64,000 bases of DNA, taken from positions 558,001-622,000 of the forward strand of contig CAJQUW010004613.1 in NCBI GenBank assembly GCA_907163375.1, read 5' to 3'. The stretch is from Prostheceraeus crozeri. Lineage: Eukaryota > Platyhelminthes > Polycladida > Euryleptidae. A model generated the notes under the pieces. The model was given only the letters and a program-made list of their open reading frames with translations. It had not been told where the DNA came from and made no database searches. A program made the translations under genes and the position numbers. Below are positions 58,901-64,000 of this stretch, in pieces. How positions within the stretch are numbered: the first letter of the stretch is position 1; every line of letters begins with the position of its first letter.

Positions 58901-59474
58901 TTCTCACTCTAGAAGAATCATGAATAACTTTATTTTAGAAATTAGTGGTTTCAACGAAAAATACATTCATTATACAGATACTGATTCAATATACATTTCT
59001 AATGAGCTCTTCAATAAATTAGATGCTGCTGGATATGTTGGTGGGGAATTGTGTCAAGGAAAAAATGATTATGGAAATGGTGGAATTATTTTTGCAATGT
59101 TTATTGCTCCTAAAATAAAATATTGTATTACTGTAGATGAACACGGGAGACTTAGTGAAAAGAAAACATTCAAAGGATATTCACAAGATAAAGTAAAAGT
59201 AGAAGATTTTATAAAATTATATTCGGGGAAAACATTATCGACTACAGTTAATAAACCATGGAAAAGATCTTTAGAAACTGGAATTAGTATTCCTGATAAA
59301 AATAATAATACTGAAGAAAAAAAATTTTCTGGTCAAATAAATATTCTTAAGCGTCAAGCACCTGATGAAAATGAAATTATGTTACCTTATAACGGAGAAG
59401 ATATTCAAGCTGAAATATTTCAAACAATCGTCTGTGAGAGTAATTTAAGTGATGATGATGACACGTGGGAATAA
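55939..59474 (+). pseudogene. Protein-primed family B DNA polymerase region (pPolB), broken
   Basis: Family B polymerase signatures appear in the correct order: an exonuclease aspartate-glutamate word YIWDLETFPD (about 56,975), exonuclease LIAHNSSGFDSYF (about 57,358), motif A FDATSLYPSAMYD (about 58,196), motif B NSLYGKT (about 58,671) and motif C YTDTDSIYI (about 58,971). The size, over 1,000 codons with a long N-terminal part, fits Polinton polymerases, which replicate the element using a terminal-protein primer. The region is interrupted about four or five times. A short GC-rich direct repeat lies within it. It ends 200 bases before the opposite-strand gene group. Confidence 0.92.
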
Positions 59475-59484
59475 TAATTTTTTT

Positions 59485-59650
59485 ATTACATCTAAAAATT
59501 TCATAGCATCTAAAAATTTTATAACATCTAAAATTTTATAACATCTAAAAACTTATTACATCTAAAAATTTTATAACATCTAAAAATTTTATAACATCTA
59601 AAATTTTATAACATCTAAAAACTTATTACATCTAAAAACTTATTACATAT
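59485..59650. repeat. AT-rich tandem repeat in the convergent spacer
   Basis: About ten copies of a 15-18 base unit, ACATCTAAAAATTTTATA with variants ending CTTATT. It fills the gap between the end of the polymerase region and the opposite-strand gene. Confidence 0.9.
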
Positions 59651-59685
59651 GAAAATATATTTATCGAATATTTTGGTATTTTCTA

Positions 59686-61060
59686 TTAAGTTTTATCATA
59701 TAAAGTTTTATCAAAAGATAATTTAAATTTTTTTTCACTAACTATTGATTCTTCATCATCATCATCAATTGATTCTTCATCATCATCATAAATTGATTCT
59801 TCAACATCATAAATTACACTTTTTGGTATAGGATGCCATTCCCTGATAGGATACCATTCTCTTATTGGAATATCTAACTCTAAATACATCTTTTATCTGA
59901 TAATAATATAATAGAGAAAAATATTGGTCTTTGATCTCTTTTGGAAAATTTAATAACACCACCATAATCTGAATCGCTTTTAGTTTTTATTACAGATGAT
60001 AAAATTTTAAATTGATTAGATGTAAATCCTAATTTAAATTTTGTAGACCCGACACATAGTTGTCGAACAGTATCTTCAACTATACCATCATTATTATTTT
60101 CAATTGTAAGAAAATTAAATTTAGATAAATTTTGATTATATGTAGTATTAATATCATGTACATCAGTATGAGATATAAATTTTTCTTCACTTAAATTTTT
60201 ATGATCTTTTTTACCATTTACACCTTTTTCAGATGTTTCAGAATCATCTACATTATCATCATCTATATTAACATCATCATTATTATTATAAGATTCTTTA
60301 AGATCGGGCAGAGCCCTAGAACCTTCGGTTCGTTTATTATGATTATGATTATGGTCATTGTTAATAGTATAAGGTGTTGTCCACATATAAAGTTTTTCTT
60401 GTTGAGCTAAACCATTTATATAAGATTTTAACAAATTAATATTTAAGTTTGAATATAATCCTATATATGTATCATCATCATATCTTTGGGGCATTTCTAA
60501 TGTTTCTTGTTTATAAATTGTATCTCTGTAATAAACTTGACATAATAATTCTTCATTATGTTTTTTACGCTCGATATGAATATTATATTGGTTTTGTTCA
60601 TCAACAAATAATCTTATTTTTTCTTTGGAAAAAGATTTTAATTTTTTAACTAATTCTCTAATATTGATATAATTAATAATTCTAGTTTCTATCCAATCAG
60701 TATTGCTAATTGGCAACACTGCTCTAATAAAACCATAAACATTATTATGACCAATAATAACCATATTTTCTTTATTTAATTCAACATAAGCCACATCATT
60801 ATATTTACTTACAATATCCATAAATTTAATAAACGGATCTCCTGAAAAAATACAATAGTTAGTTTCTATAGATGGTAAACCTTTAGTTTGTTCCCTAAAT
60901 ATTTCGGCTTGTAATTGAAACAAAAGATTAACATCTATACATGGATTTGTAACAGTATTATTATTATCAAAATATTTATTTTCAAATCCCGTTGATCTCG
61001 TCGAAAAGAAGAACAGGATGATGCGGGCGAATATAATTTTTTTAAATTTGCTTTTTCCAT
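59686..61060 (-). pseudogene. Opposite-strand Polinton gene region, about 350-390 aa, unknown
   Basis: The only genes pointing left in this part of the element. The main frame (59,880-60,923) has two regions of alternating hydrophobic residues, FIKFMDIVSKYNDVAYVELN and VIIGHNNVYGFIRAVLP, then IRELVKKLKSF and IRLFVDEQNQYNIHIE. An Asn-Asp-rich, low-complexity middle follows, and then a second structured part (FKLGFTSNQFKILSSVIKTK, GGVIKFSKRDQRPIFFSI). The layout of two similar beta-rich halves joined by a linker reminds me of DNA sliding clamps, but no motif proves it. A small acidic frame (59,686-59,889) lies downstream. The region shows about one break. Confidence 0.5.
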
Positions 61061-61135
61061 TTTTTTATTTTTATTAGAAAAATTTTTATTTTTTTATTTT
61101 TATTAGAAAAATTTTCATTTTTTTATTGTTAAAAA

Positions 61136-62023
61136 ATGATGTTACCAAATGTTGGTGGAGGTGCATATATCCCGAATAGTCGTGAATTAGAAATAGAGAT
61201 AGAAAATTATATCATGAAAACTGGAGACGTTTTATCTGGTCCATTGCATCTTTCTATTCTTCAGCAACAAAATACAGAGTTAACAAATAAACAATATGTT
61301 GATACACAAATCAATGATTTAAAAGAAAAATATATAAACGATGTTTTGGTTCCACTGATGAATGAATTAAAGTTGCTAAAACTTAATGACAAATCATTAA
61401 ACGAAAAATTATTAAAACTTGATAAAAAGGATAGAGAGCTAGAAGCAGATATAGCAAAACTTTTTAAAAAGATTTCTGAACAATCAAAAATTTTAATACT
61501 ACTTTCTATAAATTTAAAATCTGCAGTCATTAAAAATAAACATCAGATAAAAATGTTAAAAGAACAATTAGAAGATGAAATAGAAAAACTTCCTGAAAGA
61601 ATTAAAAAAAATTTAAAGCAGTTACAAACTACATTCCAAAAAAGTGTTGATGAATTAAGTTCTAAAATTACTCAACAAATGAAAAAGATGAATAGAATAA
61701 TAAATGAAGTAAACTCACTTAATCAAAGAGTTGATAAAATGAAAACTCTTAAAATCAATTTAGAAAATGAATTAAAGAAAAATTTACAAGAAAACTCTAA
61801 AGAAAATAAAGAACAGTTAGATTCTGTTAAAAGACAATTAGATGTTCTTAAAATTAAGTTGAATGCTCTTAAAACGGCGTTGAAGATTAATCAGCAGAAA
61901 ATGCAAGTTAATAGAAAAGAAATTAAAGTACATCACACGCTGCTTGACGCAATAGATAAAGTGCAACAATCAATTAATAAAGTTATCTCGAAGTTGTTGT
62001 CCATTCACAAACGTAAATCTTGA
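61136..62023 (+). CDS. Fibre-like coiled-coil protein, 295 aa
   Basis: Starts in the usual TTTTTATTGTTAAAAAATG leader. Residues about 1-12 are glycine-rich (NVGGGAYIPN). Residues about 30-60 read KTGDVLSGPLHLSILQQQN and NKQYVDTQI, very like the GD-x-M-(S/T)-G-x-L-x-L and KQYVD words of phage tail-fibre shafts. From about residue 65 to the end it is nearly continuous coiled coil (heptads of Leu, Ile and Lys). A trimeric fibre or spike is a fair guess in a capsid-bearing element. The frame is whole. It sits between the opposite-strand gene and the small virion protein. Confidence 0.65.
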   Translation: MMLPNVGGGAYIPNSRELEIEIENYIMKTGDVLSGPLHLSILQQQNTELTNKQYVDTQINDLKEKYINDVLVPLMNELKLLKLNDKSLNEKLLKLDKKDRELEADIAKLFKKISEQSKILILLSINLKSAVIKNKHQIKMLKEQLEDEIEKLPERIKKNLKQLQTTFQKSVDELSSKITQQMKKMNRIINEVNSLNQRVDKMKTLKINLENELKKNLQENSKENKEQLDSVKRQLDVLKIKLNALKTALKINQQKMQVNRKEIKVHHTLLDAIDKVQQSINKVISKLLSIHKRKS

Positions 62024-62212
62024 TCGACGAAGTCTTGGGTTTCTAACCTATCGGAGCAAAGCTCCTCGAGGCTTTAGCCGATCGGACCAAAGGTCCTCAG
62101 GTTACTAACCAATAGAACTTTGTTCAGAGGCTTTAGCCGATCGGACCAAAGGTCCTCAGGTTACTAACCAATCGTAAATATTTTTCCCAAAAGTCAAATT
62201 TAATCCTAAAAA
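62024..62212. repeat. Spacer with GC-rich hairpin repeats
   Basis: Two copies of a unit of about 66 bases containing GGCTTTAGCCGATCGGACC and AAAGGTCCTCAGGTTACTAA. It holds small palindromes GGAGCAAAGCTCC, GGACCAAAGGTCC and GAACTTTGTTC. They stand out sharply in the AT-rich background. Confidence 0.85.
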
Positions 62213-62743
62213 ATGCCTATAATTTATAAACACAATCTTAAACATTTTGCTTCAAATCAAAGAATTGCTCATGAACCACGTATGAATCCTGTTTATCATT
62301 ATGATAATAGAGAAACAGTTCACACGGAAGGAGCTGGCATCTTTTCTGGTATTGGAAGTATCGTTAACTTAATTAAAAATAATAAAGATTTGATTACATC
62401 TGCTGCAAAAGGAGCAGCTGCTATAGGTAGTACAGCTAGTGCAATATCAAATGCTGTCAAGTCTCAAAACGAATTAAAACAACTAGAAGCTATTCGTAAA
62501 CTTAGGAATGATTCCGAAGAACTAAAAAATTTAAAAAAACTTTCAGAGGAAACAAAAAATAAAATTGCTAACATAGCTGTTGGGGAAACCTTGAGGAGCG
62601 GAGCTCCGTCTGATAGTAAACATAAGAAGAAATCAGGCGTAGCCATAAAACGTTCAATTGAAGAAATAAGAGGAAATGGCGTGAGTAGCAACCTTCGGTC
62701 TAACCAGCAAAGCTGTAGCGGAGCTGGTCTAGCAAAATTCTAA
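62213..62743 (+). CDS. Small virion protein, pVI-like, 176 aa
   Basis: After residue 40 comes GAGIFSGIGSIVNLIKNNKD and then an Ala-Gly-Ser-rich helix (SAAKGAAAIGSTASAISNAV), followed by a charged helix (QLEAIRKLRNDSEELKNLKKL) and a basic end (KHKKKSG). A glycine-led amphipathic helix followed by basic tail segments is the plan of adenovirus pVI and its Polinton counterparts, which connect capsid and core and disrupt membranes. The gene lies directly before the major capsid gene, as in many Polintons. The last 30 codons include GC-rich palindromes in frame. The call is by pattern only. Confidence 0.6.
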   Translation: MPIIYKHNLKHFASNQRIAHEPRMNPVYHYDNRETVHTEGAGIFSGIGSIVNLIKNNKDLITSAAKGAAAIGSTASAISNAVKSQNELKQLEAIRKLRNDSEELKNLKKLSEETKNKIANIAVGETLRSGAPSDSKHKKKSGVAIKRSIEEIRGNGVSSNLRSNQQSCSGAGLAKF

Positions 62744-62882
62744 AATTATGTTTTTTAGTAAAATTTTTTTAGCAAAATTTTCTTAGCAAAACTTTTTTAG
62801 TAAAATTATTTTAGTAAAATTATTTTAGCAGAATTTTTTCTGTGTGTGAGAAAAACAAAAAGTCAAATTATTTTTTATAAAA

Positions 62883-64000
62883 ATGTCTTCGCTTATCGAA
62901 AATAAATTTAGATTAGACGATCCTCCGTTCGTCAGTTGCAATCAAAAAAAGAATGACTATATAAGAATTGCTATGAATCCCGGATCTTCCAGTAGAGTAA
63001 ATACTGGAGGTGATTTAATTTTTGAAGTTGATAATCAGCAGAATTATATATATTTACCTGATTCGTTTTTACATTGTGAATATTCTTTATATAGTGATGC
63101 TAATTTTACAACACCATTACCAGATACCGATAATATTGCATTAGAGAATAATTTTTTTCCAAGATTATTTACACAAATGCGTTTAGATGTTGCAACTCAA
63201 AATATAGAAACAATAAGTGATTCTCCAGGTGTAATTGATACAATGCTTAGATTTGTAACAATTGGTGAAAATAATAAAAAGTATGAAATCGAAGGTTGGT
63301 TTCCTGATACTAATGATGGTATAATTATAGATGATTTAACTCACGCTGGAACAGATGCAGCAGGAATTGCGAAAGATGTAGAAAATATTGCAAAACATTT
63401 AAATAAAACAAATAATGATGCATATAAAGAAAGACGTGAATTTAACAAGAAAAGTAAACAGACAGTAAATTGGTCATTGTCTCCATTATTCGGATATTTA
63501 GATTATGACAAAATATCATATCAATTAAAATTTAAATTAATAATTCATCGTACAGCAAATAATGAATTAATCTTTTTTTGGTAAGACTGGAAAAAAAGCA
63601 TATTTAAAAATTGATAGTCTTGAATGGTGGATTAAGCATATTACTCCTAGTTTAGAGATTGAAACAGCTATTGCAAAAAAAAATACTAACAAACCAATTC
63701 CAGTAAATTTTCTAAAGCGTACTGCTAGTTCAGTAACTTTTTTCGAACAAAGATTTAACTGGCATTTTACTAGAACTGCGAATACTCCAAGATATTTATT
63801 ACTAACTTTTCAAAGAAATAATTCTCCAAGTTTTTGATAAGAACAACAATCTTTTTCATATTAATACAATTCGAAGTTTACAAGTTTCATTAAATCAAAC
63901 CCGTTATCCAATTGATCCATTAAGATTCGATGATACCAATAATCAATTTATGGAAGGATATGATTCTTATCGAAATCTTTGTATAGAATTTGGAGTTGAA
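62883..64000 (+). pseudogene. Major capsid protein region, N-terminal part, running off the window
   Basis: Starts with ATAAAAATGTCT. The reading includes FRLDDPPFVSCNQKKNDYIR, IYLPDSFLHCEYSLY, FFPRLFTQMRLDVATQNIE and later WSLSPLFGYLDYDK, followed by a beta-rich continuation to the window end. The DSFLHCEYSLY and NFFPRLFTQMRL features are typical of the first jelly roll of Polinton double-jelly-roll major capsid proteins, which build the icosahedral shell. The protein normally has over 600 residues, so the rest lies beyond base 64,000. The visible part has one or two breaks. Confidence 0.85.

Larger units (their letters stand above)
50759..64000. mobile_element. Polinton/Maverick, left 13.2 kb, running off the window; broken
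   Basis: From 50,759 the DNA becomes strikingly AT-rich and gene-dense. It encodes a protein-primed family B DNA polymerase, a FtsK/HerA-like packaging ATPase, a major capsid protein region, a penton-like minor capsid protein and several small virion-type proteins, the core set of Polintons. The start is marked by AGTGTGACATCCGGCGC; Polinton ends usually begin with AG. The right end lies beyond the window, as probably do the integrase and protease. Several genes are still fully open, but there are roughly six to eight breaks in all, so it is a fossil, and a fairly young one. It is not in the duplicated segment. Confidence 0.9.

Noticed and set aside
50759-64000. A free-living giant virus or virophage contig
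   Set aside because: The AT-rich block joins ordinary transposon-rich animal DNA at 50,759, has Polinton core genes and shows decay, so an integrated Polinton fits better. A chimeric assembly join remains possible.
1-64000. tRNA or rRNA genes
   Set aside because: Apart from the tRNA-like head of the SINE near 1.6 kb I saw no cloverleaf with proper A and B boxes and no conserved rRNA stretch; a covariance search was not possible here.

Overview
The window is animal nuclear DNA: AT-rich, spliced (phase-0 splice sites flank a recognisable gene), and dense in eukaryotic transposons. The only clear host gene is a SERINC (TMS1-family) membrane protein on the + strand. The short word AGGCCTAC recurs, and hAT, Harbinger, Penelope-like, RTE-like and Polinton elements occur together; this fits a marine invertebrate, perhaps a deuterostome, but that is inference and the species is not determined here.

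Bases 1-6,880: no host gene. A tRNA-type SINE, a 2.2-kb non-autonomous DNA transposon with 18-bp inverted ends, a long TA microsatellite and a Penelope-like (PLE) endonuclease scrap lie here. Bases 6,883-29,398: the SERINC gene. One 1,053-bp coding exon (351 codons) is followed by a 21-kb intron and a last coding exon of 104 codons. The intron is a nest of mobile elements: an RTE-like LINE split by a hAT element with an 8-bp target duplication; a hAT-like element holding an antisense LINE that in turn holds a PLE with a 12-bp target duplication; two hAT transposase tails; and a PLE with inverted ends split by another terminal-inverted-repeat element.

Bases 28,715-45,060: a 3.9-kb segment carrying the last SERINC exon and a Harbinger transposon (Myb/SANT-like gene plus HARBI1-type transposase) occurs twice, about 8 kb apart, almost identical. 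Copy 1 holds an extra 4,038-bp transposon, and copy 2 preserves the exact empty site. The second SERINC exon copy is frameshifted. This may be a very recent tandem duplication or two haplotypes placed in series by the assembly. Bases 45,100-50,760: a transposon built around repeats of TGTCCTCTGACCGAGA, a hAT-like element holding a LINE with a restriction-like endonuclease, and low-complexity DNA.

Bases 50,759-64,000 (window end): the left 13.2 kb of a Polinton/Maverick, much more AT-rich than its surroundings. It starts with a hairpin-forming terminus and carries a two-helix membrane protein, a conserved Polinton-associated protein, a penton-like minor capsid protein, a packaging ATPase, a protein-primed family B DNA polymerase, one opposite-strand gene, a fibre-like coiled-coil protein, a pVI-like small virion protein and the major capsid protein. 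Integrase and protease are not seen and may lie beyond the window. It is a broken but fairly young fossil, with roughly six to eight breaks in the part visible. Its spacers hold short AT tandem repeats, and small GC-rich hairpins are scattered through it.
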